A stretch of DNA of 64,000 nucleotides from Pagrus major (Eukaryota; Chordata; Actinopteri; Spariformes; Sparidae). This document shows, in pieces, positions 13,301-26,101 of the stretch; position 1 is the first letter of the stretch; each line of letters starts with the position of its first letter. The position numbers and the translations under genes are program-made. The notes beneath the pieces are model-generated. The model searched no databases, was not told where the DNA came from, and worked only from the letters and a program-made list of their open reading frames with translations. Location of the stretch: positions 23,186,671 through 23,250,670 of the forward strand of contig NC_133227.1 in the NCBI RefSeq assembly GCF_040436345.1, in the 5' to 3' direction.

Positions 13301-14810
13301 TGTATAGTATATATAGTAGTAGTATATATAGTATATAGTATACTGTTGTATGCACTGATTATATGGGTACTGTGTGTCTGTACCTCCCTGCTTCATTGAG
13401 CTCTGTGCTGTATTTACAGGGTTAAAGGAGCTGCTGGGATCTTTGGACTTGTTTCACCAATCTGAATAAACTTTGAGTTTGAAGTTCAAACTGAAAGAAA
13501 ATCTTAAGTTTGCTGAATGTTAAATATTCAGGACAAAATAAATAATGGAATAAATCAGGTTGTAAATAAAAAAACACCATCAAATTAAAGACGAAAAACA
13601 AAACAAACTTTGCTCTTTGATGTTCGTCCGGCTGAAAGATCCACTTCCTGTTGGAGCCGCCGGTGGGCGGAGCTCCGAGGCCTCGTTAGCCGCTCGTTAA
13701 CATCTCGTTATCATCTTCAGAAACATCCAGATACATATTCATCAGTCCAGCTGTCCGTCAACACACACACACACACACACACGGGCTAATTAACAAACAC
13801 TCGTTAGCGTTGTTGATGCTAATTTGGAGGGCTAATAAGTCCAGTTGTCCGTCAAAGTGTTGAACATGTTTCTATCATCAACAACAACAAACACAGACAG
13901 TTTGATCTCTTAATGAGCTGCTGCGTCTTAACGAGCTCAAAGACTCCTGTAACAACAGCAGCCCCTTAACGAGATCAACAAACACTAATTAGTACAAACA
14001 GTGTTAACACACACACAGAGACACACACACAGGCAGGTTCACATTCACCTCAAAATCTTCCTGCACTGATTATTTGCAGTTTAATCAGACGGAGCTCGCC
14101 TCTTAATTTACGAGTTCATCTGACGATAAACAAATAAAGTCTGAATGAAGATAAACCGTCAGTCTGAATTATTTTTAACATCTGAATCTGTTGCTGAAAT
14201 GTTTTTGTTAAATCACTAAAACATCAACTCTTCTCTTAATTATCATGTTAAAACATTAAAGGCACCAGTTTGAGTCCAGAAATCATTGACTTGTTTTGAT
14301 GTTTATTGAAGTTTCAAATCTCTCAGGAAACAAAATCACTAACTAATCAATAACATCACATATCAGGTTACTAACAGACTTATCAAGATACTGAAGTTTA
14401 AATTATTTTAAATGACACATTGCTCCTTTTTACACGACATGTTCAAGGCAGGAATGTTGCTGTGTTATTCTGCCTCGTCGTTCTGTATAAAACGTACGAA
14501 CTCAGAAGACGTTGTTGTTCCTCCTCTGTGACGACAACGTAGGAAGAAAAATCAACCAATGAAATCAGCCAAATCAACGTCCGTGTACAAAGAGTGAGCA
14601 GGCAGGACAACATGACGTGGTATCTTCGTTACTGTAGCTTTGTGTAAGAGGTTAAAGTCTGAAGATGATCGTCACTGACTGCTGACGTCAGTTTCTTTAC
14701 ACTTTGTTTTCAATAAAAACTAATAATCACTTCACAGATCGATACATGACTATTATGTGTTTGTGTCAATAACAGATATAAATATTCATCCTGATGGAGA
14801 GCAGCGTTCT

Positions 14811-17800
14811 TCAGTATTTGGGCCTCTTCACGTCCACCCTGAAACACAAACACACGTTTACACACTGTTTCCTGTACATCAACAGAACTGACCGGCTGAT
14901 CTCGTCGTCATGTTTACAAATGTAATCAATACACAAGAGTAAGGGACTGCCTGCTCTCTTCTGATTGGCCGAGCAGATGATGATGAGCTACAGAAAACAG
15001 GAAGCACTCACCCGTCGGCCTCCATCTTCTTCCTCTTCTCAATGATCTGAAACACAGAGACAGTCAGACCTCGACACTTTACTGACTGTGTACAGTTTAC
15101 TGACTGTGTACAGACCATTTACTGACTGTGTACAGACCGTTTGCTGACTGTGAACGTTCCATTTACTGACTGTTTACAGACCGTTTACAGTTTACTGACT
15201 GTTTACAGACCGTTTACTGACTGTTTACAGACCGATTACTGTTTACTGTCCATTTAGTTTACTGTCTGATTAATTTTTGTTTACAGACTGTTTCAACATG
15301 AGTTTACCAGCTGTTTACAGTCTGTTCACGGTTTACTGCCTGTTTACAGGCTGTTTCAGCACAAGGAGGTTTAAACATGTCGACTCACCGCGCTGATCTT
15401 CTTCCACTGTCGGTCCAGTTCTGCCTTCTCATTGGTCTCTTTGAAGCGTCGAGTCTTTCTGCCTTCAGACATCTTGATGCCGTACTGGAAGGCAGCCCTG
15501 CAGGGACAAACTTCGTCATCAACACACCGTAGACACACGATATCCACAGAGCAAGAACCATTTTGTCTTTGAACTTTAGAGACAAGAGAGGAACAGGTAG
15601 AATGACAGAGCCTGTCAGTCAGAGCTGAGGGAACAATCACATACTTTGGCAGCGCCTCCTTGTTGTTCATGTAGTCTGAATATTCCTCCTGAGTGTCGAA
15701 GTCCCACCGACCCAACGGGCCCTTTTTATTACCCTGAAACAGAACAGACAACATTCACCTCCTGTTCGCTCTGTGAATGAACTCCTTCACATTAAAGCTC
15801 AGGTTCTACGGCACAATTTACTTTTTTCAACACTCATCAAAAATAAAACTATATAAAAGCTTCAGGATTGTTAAAGGCTAAATCTGCTGTAACAGAGTGA
15901 GCTGCAATGCAACAGCGCCCCCTACTGCAGCTTCACTCAAACACATTCAAACCTGTTCATAAAGCAGGACAAATATTAATATAATTATAAAATACAACAT
16001 CAGGCGGGAAAGAAATCCTCTTCTTCTTCTTCTTCTTTATATCTAAGTGGATTTATAGATGATTATTCTGGTTGGACATCAGAGATAAAGATATCCCCAG
16101 GAAGTGTAAGTCACACTGCATGATATCGACATGCGTTTCATGTCTGTGTGTTCACATCTGACACACTTATGACTCTGAGAAGAAGGCGTGTTTTAAAGCT
16201 TCTGAATACGTTTGAGAGATTCGTTGTTTATTGTTTAAGAATGTGTTTGAAAGCGAGTCTGGAATCTGAAGCGTTGAAGCTAAAACTGTCTGTTAACAAT
16301 AAACTCATCCTTTATGAGAAACTGAACAAAGCAGTGATGCATGCTTGGAGTTGTAGTTACCTGGTCCATCTTACTGTAGTCCACCTCCTCATCACTGTCA
16401 ACAGCCAGGTCGTCCATCCTGCTCACACACAGAGGTAAAATAGTAACACACGATTAACTAAATGTTTGTCTGTGTGTGCAATTAAATGTATTAGGTAACT
16501 GGTTTGGAGAACAAATTCAAACTGTACATTTTATTTACAACATTAATGAGGTAATAATACACACTCAGAAATATTTATATTTTCCATTAGTGAATAAACA
16601 AGCTGTTCTCAGAGGAAAATAAGGTCCCCAGACAGTTCGAAGCTAGAAAGGTGGCAGGGTATCAGTTAAATATGGTGTGTGTGTGTGTGTGTGTGTCTTA
16701 CGTAGCAGGGTAACACTCTGCGTAAGAGTTCGATCCTCCGAAGAAATCTCCCAGCTGTTCTTTGCCGCCCCTCTGAGAACCCGTTCAGCCTGGTTAAGGA
16801 ACAGAACTGCAGTAATACTACACACAGTACTGCTCTCCTATGTACACGTACTACACTCATGTTAACCCTTTGCGTTACAGAAGGATATGGTTCCTGGCCC
16901 GGCCATTGGCTGCCTGCTGCTCCTGCAAACTTCTCGTTGATCATCTTGATTTGGTCTCTGACTGATCCAGGACCTGAAGGACAGAAACACAAGCAGTTAA
17001 TGAGGCAGTTGTCGCGTCTACTATGGCGAACATCTTTATTCTGATGACACCTTCAAGAAATAAATGAAGTGATTTACCTGTATCCACCTCCATCACCTGC
17101 AGGCAGACACATACAAAGACAGACAGACAGTTAGATTCAGACAATAATAATAATTAATAAATAAATAAATAAACACCAGTGAGTCTGTCTGTGTCGTTCT
17201 TATCACCTGGTCGTCTCCTCGTGGTTTCTCAAAGTAGCTGTGTCTCCTGCTCTTGCTGTCCTCCTCTCTCTCTCTCTCCCTTTCTCTCTCTCGCTCGCGC
17301 TCTCTGTCTCGGTGTCTCTCTTTCTCTTTGGGAGGTTTGGAGGACGAGGTGGTGGACAGGATGTAGTCCCCTACGTCGTCAAAGATACTGAAACACAAGC
17401 AGAGACGCAGTTTGAGACACTCTGTCTGACCGTTAACTAAAAACAACGAGTTGCAGCTTCATTTTGTGTAGTTGTTAACTGACCTCAGATCAGCCTCAGG
17501 AGCCCTCTTCTCATCCAGTTTACCTGAAACACAGTAAGCGTTATTAGCATTACATAACAGTTTGCTTCTTTATCGATTATCAAACATGAATCCTCCTTAA
17601 GAAACAAGCTACAGCAGGTCTTTGACACTTTAACACTGAACTGAACTATACTGATAACAACCAGAGATCCTTGATTCATTTACTTGAGAAGGTGGTTTAC
17701 TCTGGACAGGTCTGAGACACCAGACTTTATAACAAACTGATTTCTATCTTTTGTCGTTTATTGTCGCGGATTTGGAGAATCTTGGCACCCCGACACAGAA

Positions 17801-20800
17801 GTGTTATGTTCTGTATTAAAATATGATAAATGTTATAATAAAACATTTATTCATAAGAGAAATTAGAACAAGTAATCAACATTTATAAAAACTTAGATAT
17901 GTTCTTAAATCTGCTTAGAGCTACACTACAGTCTTTTATAAACCATGTTATATACTTATGACACATGATACTTTTCTCCAAACACAGCAAACACACAGTA
18001 ACATAACATAATTTGATCTTTATTGTGGTTTGATCTTCCTCAGGTGCCCCTGTTGGGTTTCTGGAGCTACTCACAGTCCAACTTTGCTCTGATGATGGTG
18101 AGTGGTGAAATGCTGCTGTCACCATTTTACTGTCTTACTTTAAAAATAAGCTATTTAGGTCAACAGTAATACTAGATGTTATTAATTTTGTGAATGTAAA
18201 TAAGTCTGTGTGTGATGCTCAGTAATACTGCTGCCTTGTTTACTTTGTCCACCAGATGGCAGAGTTTCACATTTTTATTTTATTTCTGTTTTTTTTTTTG
18301 TATATTTTTTAACTTTTTAATGCCTTTATTGGCAGAATAGTTTAAAGAAATGATAGCAAAAGGGGGATTACATGTAGCAAAGGGCCACATGTCAGATTCA
18401 AACCCTGGGCCGCTGCAGTGACGACACAGCCTCAGCCAACTGAGCTACTGGGGTGCCCCTAATTTCTGTTTTTTAAAACGTTTTTTATTTGACATAAGGA
18501 CGAGAAAAAAGTGCTTTTCTGATCAATTTTATACATTCATCCAAATAACTATGTGAGACTGAACATACTCTACAGTCACTGCCTCACATTTATTATAATG
18601 TCAGCAACCATGCAGCCTTCACCAACTATTCAAATGAAACTGTGGTCCCAATGAGTCGAGCTGTAAACAACAGCAGGTGTAAATGAAGTTACCTTTGTCC
18701 TTCTTCTTGATCTTCTTGTGTCGTGTTCCCTGTCTGAGGTAAGACAGGATCTGGGTCAGCTTCGAGATTACGATGTCATTGGTGGTCAGAGTCGTTTGAG
18801 CCTGAAAGAAACATAGATAGTATTATAATTAATGACATGGAGCCTGAGAGACGAACGAGGATCAGAACTGGGACACTGAAGTAGAGCTGCTCCCTGAACA
18901 TTAAACATCTGTATCATCAGTGGAGGAGACTGTAAACTTTGACGAACTGAGTCTGTGGAGACTGTACAACTGTGAAACAGATGTTTACTGTGATGGAGAT
19001 CCAGATGTTTCAGTACCTCCATGCTTGGACAGTCAGCTTTGCTGCGGATCAGAGTTGTCGGGATGTCGGTGTCAGTGAACTCATCATCCAAATCGACCAC
19101 GTACGCCATCCTGCCGGGCAGGAAGAGCTCGTTCCTCTCTATCTGACCCGTCCTGAACACCATACGGTAGATATTCCTACCTGAGGAGGGAGACAGAAGG
19201 AGGTTTTAATATTATTTTACTATTACAGTTTATCACAGCTTACTGCTCAAACTTAAGTGATCTGTCTCACCAAGACGAGTCTTAAACTCGATCTTCTCCT
19301 CCGGCTCCATGTCTTTCCTGAAACAGACGGACAGACAGGTCAATGGTGAGACAGACAAAAGGTGTTTCTCTCAGTGAGTCCAGTTTAGGGTGAGCTGTTT
19401 GATTAAAGATTTATCCTTTTTACAGGAAAACCACATTTTGAAAGAGCTGAGTAATACAGTGACATCAAGCAACAGGAAGAGATTCATTCAACTGTAGAAA
19501 CGACGTTTTAATTATAATTAAAAATAATTGTCTATTTGTCTGGTAATATACAGACATTACACTTTCTAACATAATGATTATGCCTGTAAATTATCCAGCT
19601 AAACATTTAATATCTGAATAAATGTGAGAGAAGTTCATCAGTTAAGCTTCTTTTGCAGAAAACTAAGTTTCTAACTGAAGCTTCAAAAAACTTTTCGCAT
19701 CATTTTATCGGATTATTAATGTAGAAATAAAACATTATGTTTGCTAAAAATGTGTCTTATTTAATAGTGTGGAAAATACAAACAGCTCTTTGATTTTAGA
19801 AAGAACTGAAACATTATATCAAGTGGTTTAAATGTGGTGTCATACTTTGCCTCTTTCTGGACTTTCTCCATCATGTCCTCTTCTTCTTTCTCTTTACTGG
19901 TGATTTCAGCTCTCACCTGTAACACACAACACACACTGCAGTTTAGTCACATGAGCCTGCAAGGTGGAAAAATTCTCAGAATAATCACATTTTTATCAAG
20001 ACCTACAGAAGCGTCAACAGACTAATGTCAGTTACATCTGAACACAGTCCATTCAGCTCATTTTATAGCAACTGTGTGTTTCTATCTCGTTTCAGCAGTA
20101 TCTAATTTAAGCTGCTGATCTGGTACAGCTACCAGGTTAGCATTAAGGCTAACCGCCTGTAATAATGTGTAACCACTCCAAAGTCAAAATAATGATCTTC
20201 CTGTTTTGCTGCCATGTAAACCCGTCTCTCACCTTCTGCAACAGAGCGAAATCCAGACCTTTCACCAAGTGAGTATGCTCCATGTCACCTCCCAAGAACT
20301 TGGACTCCTGGATCAACTGACGACGTTTCTCTGCTGCAGATTTATCTCTGAAAAATACACAACAGATATAAATACAAATATACTCTAATAACACAGGACA
20401 TCAAAACAACTAATAGTGTTGGCATTAGTGTTACTTACGCCTCAGCAGTGGGTCCCACAGCTCTGTAGTTAGCTGTGGTGCTAATCAGCTCTGTCTCTTC
20501 GTAATCTTTGTTGACTCCATCTCTTCTCTCTCGAGCTCGGTCTCTGTATTTCTCGGCCAGCTCTCTCTCACGCTCCATCTCCTGCTGACGTAGCTTAGCA
20601 TAGTAGCTGCAAAAAATATAAATAATAATTATCAGTAATATGATCATATCACCTGGAGATCACAGCCGAGGCTCCATGTGGCACTGTACTAGGGTCGCCT
20701 GTGTTAGCATACAAGCTGCTAAAGAAGTCAATAGTGCACAGAGTTGCGTCTGGATTGGACTGAGCAGTAGCTTCTCGTTCAGTCAACAAACAGCAGAAAC

Positions 20801-22227
20801 ACCACAGAGATCAGTAAGAACAATTATTATGCAATCAACACTCTCACCTCTTCTTCTTCCTCCTTCTCGCTGCAGGATCCTCGTCTTCATTGTAGTCTCT
20901 TGGCATTCTGGGAAAACAAAACAATCTGTTACTTCCTTCATCATCATCATCATCATCATCATCACTGGTCAGAGATACTCTGTCCTGATAGCAGGCGTGT
21001 TTCTATCCTTCGTCACTCACTCATGGTGTCTGGACTTAGAGGGCGGGGCCGAGGATGGCGTCGCCCGAGGCGTCATGAGCAGCTTCCTGAAGTCATCGTT
21101 GGTGAGTTTGGATCTGAAGAGACATACATGGTTAACACACACATACACAAACACACACAGAGTAACATACACACACACATACACAACGTATTGATACTCA
21201 CTGAGCAGCAGCTCTGTGGTCTTCCACCTCGTGGCCATCAGGAGCCAGAGGGTTGGAGTAACTCTCAGCTGCATGAAGAAAAACACACATATTAGCGAGT
21301 GACAGCAGGGGAAACTGCAGTACACGGAGGGGCTTTCTGCAATCTTGTCTGTACTTGAGTTTTTGTATCATGGGGAAATGGAAATCATGGTATTATTTAA
21401 AGGCAAAAGTAAAGCCTCAAAACACAAGTTTGAATTCTGCAAATACGGTTAAAAATCCCGGAAAAGTTCTTGACACATTTTCACTGGGAAAATTCAGCTG
21501 GCCATGAGCTCTTCCACTAAACTGTTAGCTAGTAGAGACAGACAGTCACCTCAGTTTCAAAGCTCCATCCATATGGCTTTGATTATGTCCCTGGTAAGTC
21601 TAAAGGCTGGTTTCAGTTCAGCAGAATATAGACACATTGTTGTTTCCCTTCAATGGATTGTATTTAATATTCAATTATGTATGAATAGTTCTTGTTCTTT
21701 TCTCAGGTTCTTATTTTTAATCATCATTTATTCCTTGTAGTGTCTCTATGATGAAAATGTCTGCTCCATTTCTATCTCATTATTTATATTTAATTAAAAA
21801 TGTGATTGTTAATGGCAAAAACTGAACGTTTGTTTGCATGCAAACTCCACACAAAGACTTAATAATAGACAGTTGTGTAGCTGATATAAAATTAAGGGCC
21901 ACTCACGGACAATTATTTTAAATTCAATCAAATGTGAATGAAGTTTGGTGTGATGTTATCGGACTCGAGCACGGTATAGCTAAACTAAACTAACTAAGCC
22001 TGATGAAGAGGGTGACTGAACGTAGATACTGTTTGGTAAAACATTCCTGACACTCTTCAGTTAAAGTTTTATCTGAGCTTTGCCAGGATTAAAGACATTT
22101 GTACGTTAAATACCTCTTGGGCTATCAGGTCGGCTAGCATGGTGCTAACGCAGGCTAACGGTCTACTAGCGTGCAACTAAATCATAAACTAGCAGACTTC
22201 TGCAGCTCCAAACTTACTTTCAGGCAT
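14811..22227 (-). CDS. ik: IK/RED spliceosome-associated protein
   Basis: Twenty coding exons on the - strand: 22218-22227, 21202-21268, 21021-21113, 20848-20907, 20439-20606, 20233-20347, 19846-19916, 19271-19317, 19017-19180, 18693-18801, 17484-17523, 17207-17387, 17078-17096, 16879-16973, 16702-16772, 16361-16418, 15645-15733, 15389-15497, 15012-15046 and 14811-14838. All phases close, giving 542 aa (human IK is 557 aa). Hallmarks are SKLTNDDFRKLL near the N-terminus, YYAKLRQQEMERERELAEKY, an Arg-Glu run, FFGGSNSYAECYPATMDDLA, GPLGRWDFDTQEEY and the C-terminus VKRPKY. RED is a nuclear protein of the spliceosomal B complex that works with SMU1 and is needed for mitosis. The RED dipeptide tract typical of mammals is reduced here to an RE run. 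One exon is only 19 bp, and the donor of 16879-16973 (TCT|GTAACG) is weak. Neighbouring ndufa2 lies upstream on the same strand, as expected from vertebrate synteny. Confidence 0.95.
15060..15365. repeat. ~20-bp tandem repeat in ik intron
   Basis: Imperfect copies of TTTACTGACTGTGTACAGACCG, running into TTTACAGTTTACTG variants, fill the intron between exons 15012-15046 and 15389-15497. Confidence 0.8.
18311..18460 (-). mobile_element. tRNA-derived SINE
   Basis: Read on the - strand, the element starts with a tRNA-like head. An A-box-like TAGCTCAGTTGGCTGAGG is followed by a B-box-like GGTTTGAATCT. A tRNA-unrelated body follows, and it ends in CAATAAAGGCATTAAAAAG. It lies in an ik intron. This is the standard Pol III SINE layout. 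Confidence 0.8.
20937..20962. repeat. (TCA)n microsatellite
   Basis: About nine TCA units in an ik intron. They give poly-His or poly-Met ORFs of no significance. Confidence 0.85.
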
Positions 22228-23492
22228 CTTAGCGGAGTTTCGGTCCTCTCCTTTACTGAGAAGACGAGTTTGTTCCCGTGAGAAATAAAAGCTGAACCTC
22301 TCAGGGTTTTTTTTTTATCTGCACTGCTAATCAGTTAGCTTCTCCAGCGGGTCTTCACTCTGTGTTGTGATGCTGCGTCACTTCCTGTTCTGGTGCCGCT
22401 TGTAGGAACAGGTTCAGCTCACAGCGCCTCCTGCAGGCCGCCGACATGCATGACAGGTTTCAGTTCTGGAGATCTTTGCTCTTTAAAATTAAATCAAATC
22501 AAAGAAAAGTATCACACAGGGATTCATTATTAGTTTTAGTCATTTTCATTCATAGTTTCTTTCTTTTTCCTGTTTTTTTAATTATTAGGTTAAATACTGG
22601 AGTGTATTTTGTTGTTGTCCTACAGCACAGCACTGCCCCCCTCAGGACAGCTGAGTCAATGCTGAAGGTTCTCCAGGACCAGCTGGTGTTTCTGCTGCAT
22701 CAGGGGTTTATCTATTTTTTTATTCAACAGCTTTATTGAAAGATATTGGTGCTCATTAAATATTTAAATCTAAGATAGAGGAACTCATCATGTCAACTAA
22801 AGAAATGCACAAAGTTGTAAAACAGCTTTAAAAAGGTCACTGTAAAAACATCTGAACAGTCAAACTGACAACCACAGACAAGTGTGCTACTTAGAAAATA
22901 TTAATTTCTTTTATAATCAGAGGACAGTAAACATGATCTTCTCACAGGTAAGGTTTCCTATTCTAGTATCTGAATAGACTGACAGTAAACAATGTGTCAA
23001 TTCATCTTGTTTATACTTGCAGCTGTTTCAGAATCATTTTCATCCTGTCAAAGTCCTCCAAACCCCAGTGAATTCCCCTTAAATCTCAAAGAAACCTGTG
23101 AACCTCCTTAAAAACTTCTTATAATCTAAGTTTATGCACTCACACCAGTGAAACCCTTTAAAACCAGATGATTAACACCTCAAAAGATTCAAATCCAGTG
23201 ATCCTGTCATGCCTGCTTGTAACTCATTCTTTGTAAAAACAGCAAAACCTTGTAAATTCCCTGTAAAATGCCTTAAAACATTAAACCCTCGTAAAAGCCT
23301 TTAATACCTGCTTAAAAAGTCAGTAAAACAATGATCCAGAGTAAACAAAGTACAAAGCATAAACCATCAGGAAACAGAGTGGCATTAATAATATCGAGGT
23401 TTATTCATATCAACACATTTACATACAAAGTGAACGAATGAAGCAGATGAGTCGATCCTGGACTGAACCACTTCCAGCAGACAGAGGTGGGT
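22228..23492. other. ik 5' UTR/promoter and ndufa2 3' flank
   Basis: The ik start codon is at 22225-22227 on the - strand. The CpG-containing stretch to about 22445 is the likely 5' UTR and promoter; no TATA box is obvious. From 22450 to 23390 I see only AT-rich sequence without exons. The ndufa2 3' UTR occupies roughly 23385-23492. Confidence 0.5.
23400..23405 (-). terminator. ndufa2 polyadenylation signal
   Basis: TTTATT on the + strand is AATAAA on the - strand, about 90 bp beyond the ndufa2 stop codon. This is a normal spacing for a short 3' UTR. Confidence 0.65.
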
Positions 23493-25065
23493 TTAAGGTT
23501 TGGACTGAGCCAGCGTCTGTAGAGTTGTGGCCACCTGATCAGCTGACATGTTGTCCACCAGGACACTGCTCTCTTTACCGAAATCTAAACACAAAACACA
23601 CACAATAATGTTATTATAAGGACATTAACACAGATATTAACTAGTAAAAAGGATATTAGTACAGCCATTTCCAAAAACATAACTTGTTTTAATGACGGCT
23701 CACTTAAAATCAAGATGAATTCAGTAAAAAGTGATTAGGTCTGATCATTCGTCTATCAATTCAACAAAACATTTTATTCAAGTAGAAAAGGCTCAATTTA
23801 TTTTAAAGGAAACTGAAGCGTGCTGTGTGACAGAAATCTGCACGTTAAATCATGTAAACATGTTAAAATGTTAACGGTTGTCATGAAACGTATGAAAGTA
23901 GAAGTTTAAATAAATAATTTGAAGTGTAATCATTAAAAACGTGAAACTTTAAGACTTTCTAGAGTTAAATTTTTCACGTGCTGAGCTCCCGTCTATTTAC
24001 ACGTCATCACTGCCCGTTAGCTTGTTTGTTGACTTAAATATAATAATGCTTAAAGAGTGAAATACACCTTTGGGTGATCAGTATCGTGTAAACTCACCGT
24101 ATCTGGCCCAGACTCGTGCCTGAATCCCAGAACATTCTCTGATCAGGATCGGGAAGTCTGGGTTGGACTTCTTCAAACTCACATAGTGCTGCTCCACAAA
24201 ATCTCTATAAAACACACAGAATCACAGTCAGTACTGACATAATCAGAGGGGGAAGGATCACAGTGACAGACAACACCTGTCCTACACCTGTGATGAAATC
24301 ACTGCAAACAGAATTACTGATTTTTAGGGAATATTTGTTTTCACAAGCAGATAGAGACCATCATATTTGAACCTAACCCTTCTTTTGAAACCTTAAAATA
24401 AATTCAACAATGTGTTCAGATGATAGAACCAGATATTATGTTTGTCTCCTTTTCTATGTATAATTTCCTTCTTAATATATTTTCTGTTAAGCTGCTTGTT
24501 AGATTGTTTTAATAGCACAAAGCTGTTTGAGTTATTACAGATCTGACATGTTTGTATTAAACAGGACCAAACATGAAACTTCTCATATTATGTTCTGACC
24601 TCTATTATCATTTCAGCTCTGTATCAGGACGTTTATTACAACCAAATAACAATAATACATTATTTAATAAATATACAAGCATGTTTAAACGTTTTATTTT
24701 GTTATTAATGAAATCAATCGGTACATTGACTCTTATCTGCTCTGTTTACGATTCAATGCTAACAGCTAGCTGCTAGCTTGATGCTCTCAGGTCATTCAGA
24801 TGTTTGCGGCAGCTAGCTGTTAGCTGTTAGCTGTTAGCATTGTTCAGGTCATTCTCTATGATGCTAAGCTAACAGGCAGCTGAACTCGGATCGTTTTTAT
24901 TGATATTTCGGTGTATTTATTAGCGGCTGTGCCCGCTGCATGACGCCGTCTCGGAGCTCACCTGGCCCCCATGCTGGCCGCGGAGGTCTGGCAGAGGTGG
25001 ATGCGGATTTCTCGGAGGTTTCTACCCAAGCTGGAGCCGAGGCTCCTCACTGCGGCGGCCGCCAT
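23493..25065 (-). CDS. ndufa2: NADH dehydrogenase [ubiquinone] 1 alpha subcomplex subunit 2
   Basis: Three exons on the - strand: 24962-25065 (start), 24098-24204 and 23493-23584 (stop). Phases close exactly to 100 aa, the usual family length (99 aa in human). Matching blocks are [10 protein letters not shown] near the N-terminus, [35 protein letters not shown] with the conserved Cys, and [15 protein letters not shown] near the end. It is an accessory subunit of mitochondrial complex I with a thioredoxin-like fold, on the matrix side of the peripheral arm. The start codon lies in a GC-rich CpG patch and is followed by an Ala-rich N-terminus, as in mammals. ik lies downstream on the same strand. 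Confidence 0.97.
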
Positions 25066-26101
25066 CTTAGCTTCCTGGTGTTTGTCAAGGACAGAGTGGG
25101 GAAACTTCAGCCCGGAGTTTATGCTGCCAGGTTTAATAATGTCGGAGCCCCGAGTTTGTCCTCACAGGCAACGATTATCTGCCACAGTCTGCATGCAAAA
25201 ATCACCTCGTTTAGATGTTTTTTTAATGCTGGGAAGTTACTTGAACATTTGCTCAAATAGCCCACTGTAACTGAGTAAAGTACTGGTATTTGTACTTTCT
25301 TTTTTTCTGTTACTAAAGTATACTGGGATACATTTATCTAAAAGACAGAGTTAGTGGTTACTTTACACTATTAACAAATCATATAACTAACTAAACATCT
25401 CATCTTATGAAATATGATGATTTTCTTATAGATGAAAAACAGAGTATGAAATAAAAATACTCCGGCCACAACACGAAAATGCTGATAACGTCTTCCAACA
25501 TACGTATCTAATCAAAAGGCTATAAAACTAATTTGCTTTTGTTTTTTGTTTTTAACTTCTTTCACCACTGACTTCATAATGAAAATATTCAAGCACTACA
25601 ACCATCCTTCCGGTGACAGAGAATGAATCTGCATCCAATTTGTTAATCGTTTTAGTCATTTTTCAAGTTAGTTCCAGTTTTTCTCTTGTTTGTTCTCTGA
25701 GAAACTGACAGACATTTTTCATTATTTTGACATTTTTGAAACTAAATTTATCAAGAACATAATGCCCAGATCAGTTAATAATGAAAACATTTATTTGTTG
25801 CAGCCCCAAAAATATTCAAAATGGGATTATTGGAAAGGACAAAGAGGTTGTATGGCAGAGGTTGAATTTACTGTTTAAGAAAGAGTTGAAGTAGTTGACT
25901 TTAATCCAAATCTGCCTCCTTAATAAACAGTTTATCTCTGTAAATAAATTTCTTCCCACCAAAGCTTTGACTCTACTCAAAAACACAAATAAAATAAATA
26001 CAATTTATTAAATCACTAACTTATTTGTTTTATTTTTCAATCAATAATACATTAATTTAAAAAAGCCATCAGGAATCTGATTATCCCCAGTGAACAACAC
26101 A

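Larger units (their letters stand above)
9754..14810. other. dach 3' region and dach-ik intergenic stretch
   Basis: No further exon was found. Contents in order: a probable dach 3' UTR or flank with four degenerate repeats (about 10440-10990), an AATAAA at 11064-11069, an AT-rich stretch, a CA run at 12580-12614, a TA/CA array at 12766-13300, and a block rich in CTCGTTA motifs (13682-13973). 14000-14810 is featureless and probably holds the ik 3' UTR. A TTTATT (AATAAA on the - strand) near 14300 may be its polyA signal. Confidence 0.5.

Noticed and set aside
12681-13399. Long overlapping Tyr/Ile/His ORFs on both strands
   Set aside because: They are translations of a TA/CA compound microsatellite that lacks stops by composition; no gene.
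18421-18460. Possible tRNA gene
   Set aside because: The A- and B-box-like sequences belong to a SINE with a long unrelated body and AATAAA tail; a full cloverleaf is not present.
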